In this document: positions 7,148 to 14,405 of the stretch, piece by piece
How the letters are laid out: each line of letters begins with the position of its first letter
Position numbering within the stretch: the first letter of the stretch is position 1
Assembly: GCA_046155505.1 (NCBI GenBank)
Contig: JBJXFK010000247.1
Location: 1 to 20,508, forward strand
Reading direction: 5' to 3'
Source of the DNA: JBJXFK01 sp046155505
GTDB taxonomy: Bacteria; Planctomycetota; Phycisphaerae; UBA1845; Fen-1342
DNA length: 20,508 nucleotides
Notes under the pieces: model-generated
Seen by the model: only the letters and a program-made list of their open reading frames with translations
Told to the model about the DNA's origin: nothing
Database searches by the model: none
Made by a program: the position numbers and the translations under genes

Positions 7148-7234
7148 TGCATCGCGCGGCGGGCATGGGACGGGCGGGCATTCCTCGACGCGCTAACGTC
7201 TCACCAAAAACATCCGAAGTGAGCGACCGCAGAA

Positions 7235-7320
7235 GCACAGAGGCACAGAGGCACTGAGAGGATCACCGAATTGCGTATTCTGTTTTCTCTGTGCGCCTCT
7301 GCGCCTCTGTGCCTCTGTGG
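7235..7320. repeat. Inverted octad repeat (CACAGAGG family) downstream of feoB
   Basis: The left arm (7235-7261) reads GCACAGAGGCACAGAGG and onward. The right arm (7287-7320) is its inverse, built of CTCTGTGC, CTCTGCGC and CCTCTGTGG units. The repeated unit is about 8 nt with point changes. It lies 36 nt past the feoB stop and could fold as a large hairpin in either transcript, so a bidirectional terminator or mRNA-end role is possible. A one-armed relative is at 10041-10073. Confidence 0.7.
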
Positions 7321-7355
7321 TTAGATTTTTTCCGCGAAGCCATCGCCCGCTCGCC

Positions 7356-9599
7356 TCACGCCCCGAGCCCCGTCGCCACCACGAACGTCGCCCACGCCGC
7401 CACATACGCGATCGCCGTCATCCCGAAAAACGAAACCGCCGGCCACACCCACGACCGCGTCTCGCGCCCGATCACCACCAGCGTGCTGCTGCACTGCGCA
7501 CACAGCGCGAAAAACACCATCAGCGACAACGCCACCGGCAACGTAAACACCGGCTTGCCCGTCTCCGGCCACGTCGACTCGCGCAAGGCGTCGCGCAGCG
7601 AATCCGACTCCTCGTCCGCATCACCGCCGAGGTTGTAGATGGTGCCCAGTGTGCCGATCACCACCTCGCGCGCCGGAAACGACGCGATTACCGCCATGCC
7701 GATCCGCCAATCCCAACCGATCGGCCGCACGATCGGCTCGATCGCGTGCCCCATGCGTCCGAGGTAGCTGTCACGCAGATACGCGCCCGCGAGTTCCTGC
7801 TCCGCCCGCGCCTCGTCCCAACCCTGCGTCGCCGCCTCGCTCGCGATGCGCGACGCCGTTGCCTCGCTCCGCGGAAAATACCCGAGCGCCCAAATCACCA
7901 TATTCATTGCCAGAATCACCGTCCCGGCGTTGACCACAAATTTCCGTCCCGCGAAGTACATGCGGTGCCACACCGTCCTCAGTCGCGGCCACTTGTAGCT
8001 CGGCATTTCCAGCATGAACGCCGACCCGCCGCCCGCCAGAATTGTCTTCTTCATCAGCCACGCCAGCGGAATCGCGACGACCACGCCCACCATATACATC
8101 GCCAGCATCACCAGCCCGTGCAGATGCAGCCATCCGCCGAGCCACTCGCGCTGCGGCACAAATGTCGCGATCATCAGCACATAAACCGGCAGCCGCGCCG
8201 AGCAGCTCATGAACGGCGCGATCAAGATCGTCACCAACCGTTCGCGCCAGTCGGCGATTGTGCGCGTGCCCATGATCGCCGGCACCGCACACGCGAATGA
8301 CGAGAGCATCGGAATGAACGCCCGCCCGCTCAGCCCCGCCGCCCGCATCAGGCGATCCATCATGTACGCGCACCGCGCCAGATATCCGCAATCCTCCAAG
8401 ACCGCGATCATCGCGAACAAGATCAAAATCTGCGGCAGGAACACCAATACGCCGCCCACGCCGCCAATCAGACCGTCCGTCACCAGGCTGCGCACCGCTC
8501 CGTCCGGCAACATCGGTCCGACCCACCCGCCCAGCGCCGCGAACGAGCCGTCGACAGAGTCCATCAGCGGACCGGCCCAAGTGAAAATCGACTGAAATAC
8601 AACAAACAAAACCGCCAACAGCACAACGCCGCCACCGATGCGATGCGTGAGCACGCGATCCAGCCGATCGCTCCACGTCACCACCGCCCGCTCGGGGCGC
8701 GACAAAACGCCGTCGAGCACGCGCGCCACCCATGCATAGCGCGTCCGCACATCAAACGCCGCCCCCTCGATGCCCTGCGGTCGCAACCGATCGCGCGCCG
8801 CCGCGAGTAGCGCCGCATGTCCGCCTTCGCAAAGTTCTTTTGACAGCGGCCCGTTCGCGTCCAATATCGCCCGCGTTGCATCGCCCGGCGACAACTGCGG
8901 CTGCGCGTGGCGCAGAGCGTCAACTTCGCTTCGTAGTGCCGCCGGCCACGCGACTTTCGACTCCGCCGCCTTGCCGCCGATCGCTTCTTCCAACACATCA
9001 ACCAACGGGCCGAGCGTCTGATCCGCCGTCGCGACGATCGGCACGACCGCTACGCCCAGCCGCTGCGAAAGCTCATCCGCGTCCACCGCAAACCCGCGCG
9101 AGCGGGCCACATCGACCATGTTGAGCGCCACGACCACCGGCAAGCCGAGTTCGAGCACCTGACTGACAAGGTAGAGATTCCGCGGCAGGTTCGACGCATC
9201 CACGATCGCCAAAATCACATCGGGCCGACGATGTTCGCCGCGCCGCCCCGCCAGCACATCGCACACCACAGCTTCGTCGGGCGAAATCGCCGCCAGGCTG
9301 TACGTGCCCGGCAGATCCAGCAGTTCGACGCTTCGCTCAGCAGCCAGCAGCGGACCGGCGGCCAGTTCGACCGTCACGCCGGGGTAATTCGCGACGTGTC
9401 GCCGAAAGCCGGTCAGTGCGTTGAAGAGTGTTGTTTTGCCTGTATTGGGGTTGCCGACGAGGGCGATCACCGGGCGCGCTTTGCCGCCGCGTGTGTTTGA
9501 TGGGTCATGTTTCGCGGCGGGTTGAGACGAGGTCACCGTTGCACCGCCGTAGCGATCGGGCCTCCGTGCCCGCTGGCGTTCTCGGGGCGTGAAGCTCAA
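7356..9599 (-). CDS. feoB: Ferrous iron transport protein B (FeoB)
   Basis: This 747-residue protein imports Fe(II) across the inner membrane under control of its cytoplasmic G domain. G motifs: GNPNTGKTT (49-57), DLPG (95-98) and NMVD (160-163). A helical spacer region follows up to about residue 320. The membrane domain includes LEDCGYLAR (401-409), the first gate region GRAFIPMLSSFACAVPAIM (425-443) and the second, PFMSCSARLPVY (462-473). The usual Asn of GCNVPA is Ala here (ACAVPA), while the Cys is kept. A late CAQCSSTLVVIGRET segment is also typical. The length is normal. The start is uncertain: TTG at 9599, 15 nt after the feoA stop, or GTG at 9536; neither has a strong ribosome-binding site. 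The first 40 residues are low-complexity. It is almost certainly co-transcribed with feoA. Confidence 0.97.
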   Translation of the reverse strand: MSFTPRERQRARRPDRYGGATVTSSQPAAKHDPSNTRGGKARPVIALVGNPNTGKTTLFNALTGFRRHVANYPGVTVELAAGPLLAAERSVELLDLPGTYSLAAISPDEAVVCDVLAGRRGEHRRPDVILAIVDASNLPRNLYLVSQVLELGLPVVVALNMVDVARSRGFAVDADELSQRLGVAVVPIVATADQTLGPLVDVLEEAIGGKAAESKVAWPAALRSEVDALRHAQPQLSPGDATRAILDANGPLSKELCEGGHAALLAAARDRLRPQGIEGAAFDVRTRYAWVARVLDGVLSRPERAVVTWSDRLDRVLTHRIGGGVVLLAVLFVVFQSIFTWAGPLMDSVDGSFAALGGWVGPMLPDGAVRSLVTDGLIGGVGGVLVFLPQILILFAMIAVLEDCGYLARCAYMMDRLMRAAGLSGRAFIPMLSSFACAVPAIMGTRTIADWRERLVTILIAPFMSCSARLPVYVLMIATFVPQREWLGGWLHLHGLVMLAMYMVGVVVAIPLAWLMKKTILAGGGSAFMLEMPSYKWPRLRTVWHRMYFAGRKFVVNAGTVILAMNMVIWALGYFPRSEATASRIASEAATQGWDEARAEQELAGAYLRDSYLGRMGHAIEPIVRPIGWDWRIGMAVIASFPAREVVIGTLGTIYNLGGDADEESDSLRDALRESTWPETGKPVFTLPVALSLMVFFALCAQCSSTLVVIGRETRSWVWPAVSFFGMTAIAYVAAWATFVVATGLGA

Positions 9600-9614
9600 C
9601 TGCGTGAGCGTGAA

Positions 9615-9836
9615 TCAGCGCGCGACATCGACCAAGGCGGCGTGTTCGCGGCGAAGCGACAGGCGATAGTCGCCCACGCGAATGTGCAGCGGATCGCCCA
9701 TCGGTGCGTGCCCGACCACCTCAACCTCGGCCCCATCGATCAGGCCCATTTCCATCAGCCGGCACGAAAGCTGGTCATCGCCCCGAACCGACGAAACACG
9801 GCAAGGCGTGGCAACAGGCATGGTGGCAAGCGACAT
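9615..9836 (-). CDS. feoA: Ferrous iron transport protein A (FeoA)
   Basis: This is a 73-residue SH3-like FeoA protein of normal family length. Recognisable elements are the opening MPVATPCRVSSVRGDDQLSCRLMEMGLIDGAEVEVVGHAP and the closing GDPLHIRVGDYRLSLRREHA, the typical pattern of RLMEMGL followed by a hydrophobic beta strand and G-x-x-x-L-R. FeoA is a small cytoplasmic partner thought to bind FeoB and modulate its GTPase or transport. The ATG at 9836 is supported by GGAG 8 nt upstream. It is the first gene of feoAB, with a promoter and leader hairpin of its own. Confidence 0.93.
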   Translation of the reverse strand: MSLATMPVATPCRVSSVRGDDQLSCRLMEMGLIDGAEVEVVGHAPMGDPLHIRVGDYRLSLRREHAALVDVAR

Positions 9837-9861
9837 CGATGCGACTCCGAGTCAGGTACCA

Positions 9862-9894
9862 GCCAAACGCAAGCCAGCTAGTCGGCTGTTTGGC
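9862..9894 (-). promoter_or_regulatory. Hairpin in the feoA 5' leader
   Basis: GCCAAAC (9862-9868) and GTTTGGC (9888-9894) are perfect 7-bp arms. Inside, AGCC (9872-9875) pairs with GGCT (9884-9887), leaving a 3-nt bulge and an 8-nt loop. It sits between the promoter and the feoA ribosome-binding site. It is not followed by a U-tract, so it is more likely a leader structure or operator than an attenuator; either role is inference. Confidence 0.45.
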
Positions 9895-9909
9895 ACATCA
9901 ATCAAACTG

Positions 9910-9938
9910 AGTATGGCACATACGCAACCGGAAGTCAA
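9910..9938 (-). promoter_or_regulatory. feoAB promoter with overlapping palindrome
   Basis: On the minus strand TTGACT (9933-9938, 5/6 match) and CATACT (9910-9915, 4/6 match) are spaced by 17 nt. A perfect palindrome GTATG-TGC-CATAC (9911-9923) overlaps the -10 and could be an operator. It does not resemble a classical Fur box. The -10 lies about 74 nt upstream of the feoA ATG. Confidence 0.6.
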
Positions 9939-10040
9939 CTCGCACGAAACCTCCCCAGAACCCGATTCTTGAACCCCGGTCAGCGCTCGCGCATGGAGAG
10001 AATCCGCGAAATCCGCATCAATATCTTTTCTCTTACTCCA

Positions 10041-10073
10041 TTCTCTGAGCTCTCTGTGACCTCGGTGGCTAAA
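10041..10073. repeat. One-armed relative of the CACAGAGG repeat
   Basis: TTCTCTGAGCTCTCTGTGAC followed by CTCGGTGGCTAAAT resembles the right arm of the repeat at 7287-7329 (CTCTGTGC...TCTGTGGTTAGAT). Just before it, AATCCGCGAAATCCGC is a short direct repeat. The rest of the gene-free stretch 9939-10413 holds an open frame, but its composition is unlike the gene that follows and no other feature stands out. Confidence 0.45.
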
Positions 10074-10413
10074 TTCCCCCCGCGCTGCCTAACCTCCACG
10101 CATGGCCATCGGTCCGGCTCATCTCGACCAACTCCGAGCGGTCTCCCCACCGCACATCATTCAAACGCACGTCCGATGCGGCGATCGTCCCATAATTTTC
10201 TCAATTCCACGCCATTCGCTCCAGATAGTCAACAAAATGTCACGCGGCAACACCAACTTGACCACCACGACGCCCCTCTCGTCCCATAACGCCCCCACTA
10301 GAAGCGGCCAAGTTCCGCCGCGCACCGCTTCAAATATCGCACACTTCAAGAGCTGCCGATCGCGCGCCGCACGTTCGACGCACAGGCGTCGACAGATGCT
10401 CGAAGGGGATTCC

Positions 10414-11412
10414 GTGTCTGTCGCCGAATCCAAATCCACGACCGCCGCCGCATCTGACGAGGCCATGCTCTCGCTCGAAGATGAGCTGTTCTCCGCGATG
10501 GCTGAGATCGAAAGCATGGGCACTGCGCCCGCGCCTGCACCCGCACCAGCCGCCGCCGAGACGCCCACCGATGAATCTGCGGACGGCGACAAACCCGCGG
10601 AATCCGCACCCAAAGGCCTGAAGTTCAAGATGGGCAAGAAGGGCGACGCCAAGCCCGCTGCCGCCGGCGCGAAATCGACCGCCAAGTCGGCGGCATCTCC
10701 GCCGACCAAGTCGATGGCTCTCGATGACATCACCGGCGCGATGCCGCACGTTTCGATTTTCCGTCGCGGCGTTCGTCTGCTCGATGCGTCGCTCGAAGTC
10801 GCCGCTGCTCCCGTGACGTTCCTGCCGCCGCGTCTGCGCAAGCTCTTCGGCGCGGTCGCGCTGGTCACGATCACCGTCTCCGCCGCGTCGGCGATGCTGT
10901 TGCCGATCGTGCTGCCCTATCGCGACGCAATGACCTTCCTCGCCGACCGGCGCGCTGCCCTCGCTGCCGCCGCGCACGCCGAACACGCCGATGCCGGTGC
11001 CGACGCTGGTCACGGCGACGCGAAAGACGCGCACGGCGAAAAGAAACCCGACAAGAAGGCCGATGCTCACGGCGCAAAACCCGACGCACACGGAAAGCCG
11101 GACGCCCACGGCAAACCCGACGCACACGCAAAGCCCGACGCACACGGCAAGCCTGAAAAGAAGCCCGAAAAGAAAGACGCGCACGCCAAACCAGACGCCC
11201 ACGGCGGCGGCCACGGCGACAAGCCCGCCAAAAAAGACGAGAAGAAAAAGCCCGACAAGAAAGACGACGGACACGGCAAGAAGGACGACGGGCACGGAGC
11301 CAAAGACGCCGCGCATGGCAGCAAGGAAAAGAAGAAACCCGAGAAGAAGCCAGCAAAAAAAGATGCGAAAAAAGGCGACAAGAAGAAAGACGACGGCCAC
11401 GGCGGGCACTAA
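10414..11412 (+). CDS. Membrane-anchored protein with long His/Lys/Asp-rich repeat tail
   Basis: This 332-residue protein of unrecognised family has four parts. An acidic, Ala/Pro-rich N-terminus (1-65) includes LSLEDELFSAMAEIESMG. A basic region (66-100) follows. A short globular part (101-143, MPHVSIFRRGVRLLDASLEV) leads into one transmembrane helix (about 144-167, FGAVALVTITVSAASAMLLP). The tail, 188-332, carries 17 His among Lys, Asp, Gly and Pro, including four tandem PDAHGK-type hexapeptides. Basic residues before the helix favour a cytoplasmic N-terminus and an external tail. The GTG at 10414 is preferred because AAGGGGA lies 5 nt upstream; ATG at 10396 is an alternative. It is divergent from feoAB. 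A metal-binding or buffering role is inferred from composition; nucleic-acid or envelope-polymer binding by the Lys-rich tail is equally possible. Confidence 0.8.
   Translation: MSVAESKSTTAAASDEAMLSLEDELFSAMAEIESMGTAPAPAPAPAAAETPTDESADGDKPAESAPKGLKFKMGKKGDAKPAAAGAKSTAKSAASPPTKSMALDDITGAMPHVSIFRRGVRLLDASLEVAAAPVTFLPPRLRKLFGAVALVTITVSAASAMLLPIVLPYRDAMTFLADRRAALAAAAHAEHADAGADAGHGDAKDAHGEKKPDKKADAHGAKPDAHGKPDAHGKPDAHAKPDAHGKPEKKPEKKDAHAKPDAHGGGHGDKPAKKDEKKKPDKKDDGHGKKDDGHGAKDAAHGSKEKKKPEKKPAKKDAKKGDKKKDDGHGGH
11080..11151 (+). repeat. Four tandem 18-bp coding repeats (PDAHGK units)
   Basis: In-frame units at 11080-11097, 11098-11115, 11116-11133 and 11134-11151 encode PDAHGK, PDAHGK, PDAHAK and PDAHGK. 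Units differ mainly at third positions, so the peptide rather than the DNA appears to be maintained. Degenerate units continue on both sides within the tail. Confidence 0.85.
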
Positions 11413-12920
11413 GCGCCGGCCCACTCCCGAAGCTGCGCCGGCGAAACAACTCGCGTGATGACCTCGGCCGCCAGCGCCGCATCCAGCCATGCCGGATCAA
11501 TCTCGACCGCGCGCTTCACACTGCGGCGAGCTTCTTCAGCGCGATCAACCTTCGCATACGCGATCGCGAGCAGCAAGTGCGCCGACCCACGACCACTATC
11601 GACCTGCGTCGCTCGCTCCAGCGCCGTGATCGCCTCAGCAATCGCAGCCCGTGCAGCCCGTTCGTCGCTCGGCGACGCTTCGAGCGACAGCCGCGCTCGC
11701 AATTCCAGAATCGCGGCGCTCTCGGGCGCTTGGTCCAGCAATCGTCGCGCGGCCGTCGCATCGCCGCTGTCGATTTCGATTCGCACGCGCCAATATGTCG
11801 CAGTCGTCGCCTCGCCGCTCACTGGCACGCTGCCGAGCGCCGCGCGCGCCGATGCGAATTGCCGACCGCGAACCAGCGCCGCACCGCGCCAGACGCGTAG
11901 CGACGAATCATCGGGCGATTCATCAAGCAGCGCATCAATCGCCGCTAGCGCTTCATCCGGATTGCCGCGCGCTGCGAGCAAAATCGCGCTCAGCCGTCGC
12001 GCGACTGGCGATCGGCGCAGATTCGCCGCACTCTCGTCGTGAAGCACCCGCTCCGCCTGGCCAAACTGCTCGCGCTCAATCAACAGCTTCGCCACGCGCA
12101 GCCTCATGCGAAGCGAATCCGCTACATCGCGCAGCGCGACAAGCTGCGCATCGACCTCCACCACGTCGCCCCGCGCCGCCGCGATCTCGGCGCACAGCAA
12201 CTTGTACGTCGTCGCATCTGCCGCACTACCTGCCAATCGATCGGCGAATTCCTGCGCCCAATCCAGCTCGCCTGCCGCGACGGCGCGCGACGCCGCCAGC
12301 ATGACCGCCGGCCCGATCGGTGCGCGCCGCTCCGCCGCCACGGCGATCAAGTCCCGCGCCAAATCGTCATCGCCAAGCAGTGCCGACACGCTCGCCAGCG
12401 CGACCACCATCGGCGGCGGCGCGTCCGTCGGTCGCACGAGCGCCAGCAACTCATCGCGTGCGCGCCGCGCCGCCGTCGGATCGGCGAGCACCGGCTCGCC
12501 GTCCGCGTCAATCGTCAAATGCCGTTCGAGCCGCGCCAGCAATTCAGCCTGCCGCACGGCCAATTCGCGCAGCATCGCCTGCGTCGTCGGGCGCGACGTG
12601 GCGGACGACGCAGGCGCAACGGGAGCCGCGGCGGATGGCGCGGCGCGCTGCCGCTCGATCGCCGCAATCCGCTGTTGCAGCGCCTCGACCGCGTCCGTCT
12701 GTGCGCGAGCTATTTCCGTCAGTCGATGCAATCGCCCACTGACGATTAGCGTCAACCCGACGATGACCAGTGCCGCCAGCACCGCGCCGACGATCGCGAG
12801 CACGAACACGCGCTCGGCCTGTCCGCGGCCGGCGTGCTCGCTCTTCGCCGACTCGCCGTCTCGCGCATCGCGATCACGCGGCGGGCTTGTCGCCATCCGG
12901 TCGCTGCTCATCCGACTCAC
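11409..12920 (-). CDS. Membrane-anchored TPR-like repeat protein
   Basis: This is a 503-residue protein. A polar N-terminus of about 38 residues leads to one transmembrane segment (VFVLAIVGAVLAALVIVGLTLIV). A predicted coiled coil follows (DAVEALQQRIAAIERQR), then an Ala/Pro/Ser linker. The C-terminal 330 residues are helical-repeat sequence of TPR/SEL type, for example AKLLIEREQFGQAERVLHDE, ARGNPDEALAAIDALLDESP and AYAKVDRAEEARRSVKRAVE, with the terminal repeat ending EIDPAWLDAAL. Such repeats usually mediate protein-protein contacts. The GTG at 12920 is supported by GGAGG 6 nt upstream, so the gene overlaps the preceding one by 47 nt and is likely translationally coupled to it. Its stop overlaps the convergent gene's stop at 11412 by 4 nt. 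The partner is unknown. Confidence 0.85.
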   Translation of the reverse strand: MSRMSSDRMATSPPRDRDARDGESAKSEHAGRGQAERVFVLAIVGAVLAALVIVGLTLIVSGRLHRLTEIARAQTDAVEALQQRIAAIERQRAAPSAAAPVAPASSATSRPTTQAMLRELAVRQAELLARLERHLTIDADGEPVLADPTAARRARDELLALVRPTDAPPPMVVALASVSALLGDDDLARDLIAVAAERRAPIGPAVMLAASRAVAAGELDWAQEFADRLAGSAADATTYKLLCAEIAAARGDVVEVDAQLVALRDVADSLRMRLRVAKLLIEREQFGQAERVLHDESAANLRRSPVARRLSAILLAARGNPDEALAAIDALLDESPDDSSLRVWRGAALVRGRQFASARAALGSVPVSGEATTATYWRVRIEIDSGDATAARRLLDQAPESAAILELRARLSLEASPSDERAARAAIAEAITALERATQVDSGRGSAHLLLAIAYAKVDRAEEARRSVKRAVEIDPAWLDAALAAEVITRVVSPAQLREWAGA

Positions 12921-13320
12921 GTGTCGCCTCCGCGATCTGCTCGTCTGTCACCCGCCCCTGCGCCCACGCATCGACATACGGCGTCGCCGCGCGATTTGAC
13001 GAGCGTGCCAGTGCCATGCGACCGAATCGGATCATGACGAACGACCCGACCAGAAATACCAGGAACGCCAGAAACGAGTACACCAGCGACGATACCAGCG
13101 CGCGAGCCTTGGCCTCGCTCTCGCCGTCCGCGATCGCCGCGCTGGTCGCGACCGCCGCTCGCTGCCGATCGCCTTCGTGCAATTTGTCGTGCATGGTCAT
13201 GCGCACATAGACCAACAGCGCGATCGCTGCAAATGTCGCCAGCAGGATCGCGAGCACCGCGAGTCGTCCGGCAAGTTTCGCTGATTTGGAATCGCTGTCC
13301 ATTTGCACTAGATCGTCCAC
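12874..13320 (-). CDS. Small two-TM membrane protein
   Basis: This protein of about 148 residues has an unrecognised family. The first transmembrane segment is LAVLAILLATFAAIALLVYV. A polar, charged stretch follows (TMHDKLHEGDRQRAAVATSAAIADGESEAKARA). The second segment is LVYSFLAFLVFLVGSFVMIRF. A hydrophilic tail ends in acidic and basic residues (VTDEQIAEATRESDEQRP). The start is uncertain: GTG at 13320 (overlapping the J-protein gene by 13 nt), GTG at 13308 (sharing a base with its TAG), or ATG at 13302. None has a strong ribosome-binding site, which suits translational coupling. It is the middle gene of the J-protein/membrane/TPR operon, and its loop or tail could dock either partner; this is inference. 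Confidence 0.75.
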   Translation of the reverse strand: MDDLVQMDSDSKSAKLAGRLAVLAILLATFAAIALLVYVRMTMHDKLHEGDRQRAAVATSAAIADGESEAKARALVSSLVYSFLAFLVFLVGSFVMIRFGRMALARSSNRAATPYVDAWAQGRVTDEQIAEATRESDEQRPDGDKPAA

Positions 13321-14273
13321 GCCAGCCCGTCGCGCGGACTGCCCCCAAACGCCGCCGCATGCTCGGTCACCGCCGCACGCAATTCGTCGCTCACCTCGCG
13401 CGGCGTCATCACGCGCAGGCTCGCATACAGATCGCCCGCGTCGCCGCGCGCGTTGCGAATTCCCTTTCCGCGCAGCCGCAGCCTCATGCCGCTCGTCGCG
13501 CCCGCCGGCACGGTCAGTCGCATTTCGCCGTCGAGTGTCGGGATGTCGACCCGCGCTCCCAGGATCGCCTCGGGCACGCTGATCGGCAGATCAAGCACCA
13601 GATCCAGCCCCTCGCGCCGAAAGTGCGGATGCGGCGCGACGCGGCATCGAATCAGCACGTCGCCGACGCCTTCGAGCTGCGGCTGGCCGCGCGACGTGAC
13701 ACGGATCGACTGGCCGTCATCGATGCCCGCTGGAATCTTGACGTCGAGGCGGACGAGTTGTCCGTCGCTGCGTCGCAGGTCGATCCTCCGCGTCGCGCCG
13801 CGCACGGCTTCGGAAAAACTGATCGTGAGCTCATGCTCGATTGGCGTCGTGGGTTGCGGAGGGGGTGTCGGCGGCTGGCGATGGCTCGCTCCGCCGCGCC
13901 GCGCCGTTCGGCTGCGTGCGCCGCCGCCGCCGCGATTGAAAAACTGCTCGAATATGTCGCTCAGGTCGCCCATCCCGTTGAAGTTGAATTGCACGTCCTG
14001 CCCGAACGGGCTGCGTCCCTGCGCTCCGCCCCACTGTTGATACTGCGGCGGCGGTCCGCCCGCGCCGAAGCGGTCATACTGCGTGCGCCGCTCGGGGTCG
14101 CCGACGACTTCATACGCGGCCTGAATCTCTTTGAACTTGCGCTCGGCCGATTCGTCGCCTGGGTTGCGATCGGGATGGTGCTGCTTGGCCAGCTTGCGGT
14201 AGGCGCGTTTGATGTCGTCCGCCGACGCGCCGCGCGCAACGCCAAGGATGTTGTATGGATCCTTGGTGGTCAC
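13308..14273 (-). CDS. Class B J-domain protein (DnaJ/CbpA-like)
   Basis: This is a 321-residue Hsp70 co-chaperone. The J domain (about 4-68, DPYNILGV to YDRFG) carries the essential HPD triad at 33-35, which stimulates DnaK ATPase. A Gly/Phe/Gln-rich region follows (FGAGGPPPQYQQWGG, FNFNGMGDLSDIFEQFF), then a Pro-rich linker. The two beta-rich substrate-binding domains run from about 145 onward (HELTISFSEAVRGATRRI, VKIPAGIDDGQSIRV, RLRLRGKGIRN). There are no CxxCxGxG zinc motifs, so it is a class B protein of CbpA type rather than canonical DnaJ. The GTG at 14273 has GGAG 6 nt upstream; GTG at 14285 is an alternative. It heads an operon with two membrane proteins, so this co-chaperone may serve at the membrane. 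Confidence 0.92.
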   Translation of the reverse strand: MTTKDPYNILGVARGASADDIKRAYRKLAKQHHPDRNPGDESAERKFKEIQAAYEVVGDPERRTQYDRFGAGGPPPQYQQWGGAQGRSPFGQDVQFNFNGMGDLSDIFEQFFNRGGGGARSRTARRGGASHRQPPTPPPQPTTPIEHELTISFSEAVRGATRRIDLRRSDGQLVRLDVKIPAGIDDGQSIRVTSRGQPQLEGVGDVLIRCRVAPHPHFRREGLDLVLDLPISVPEAILGARVDIPTLDGEMRLTVPAGATSGMRLRLRGKGIRNARGDAGDLYASLRVMTPREVSDELRAAVTEHAAAFGGSPRDGLAWTI

Positions 14274-14335
14274 CGCGCTCTCCACAACCGCATGGGTCTC
14301 ATTCTCACGATTCTACGTCACTCGCGCCGCGCGGC

Positions 14336-14381
14336 AAAACGCGACGCCGCCGGCTGCGCAGTTTTCGCGGCCGGCGGCGTC
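14336..14381 (-). terminator. Terminator between the redoxin-like gene and the J-protein operon
   Basis: GACGCCGCCGGC (14343-14354) and GCCGGCGGCGTC (14370-14381) form a perfect 12-bp GC-rich stem with a 15-nt loop. On the minus strand it is followed by GCGTTTTG, a short U-tract. It lies 25 nt past the stop at 14406 and separates this gene from the J-protein operon. Confidence 0.75.
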
Positions 14382-14405
14382 AGTAAATTCGAACAGCGCG
14401 CGTCG

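Noticed and set aside
9837..9960. Fur box upstream of feoA
   Set aside because: No sequence resembling GATAATGATAATCATTATC or its hexamer units was seen.
10330..11490. A 386-codon open frame on the minus strand
   Set aside because: It mirrors the His/Lys-rich tail gene as Val/Phe/Gly-rich sequence. The plus-strand reading has a ribosome-binding site, TM helix and in-frame peptide repeats varying at third positions.
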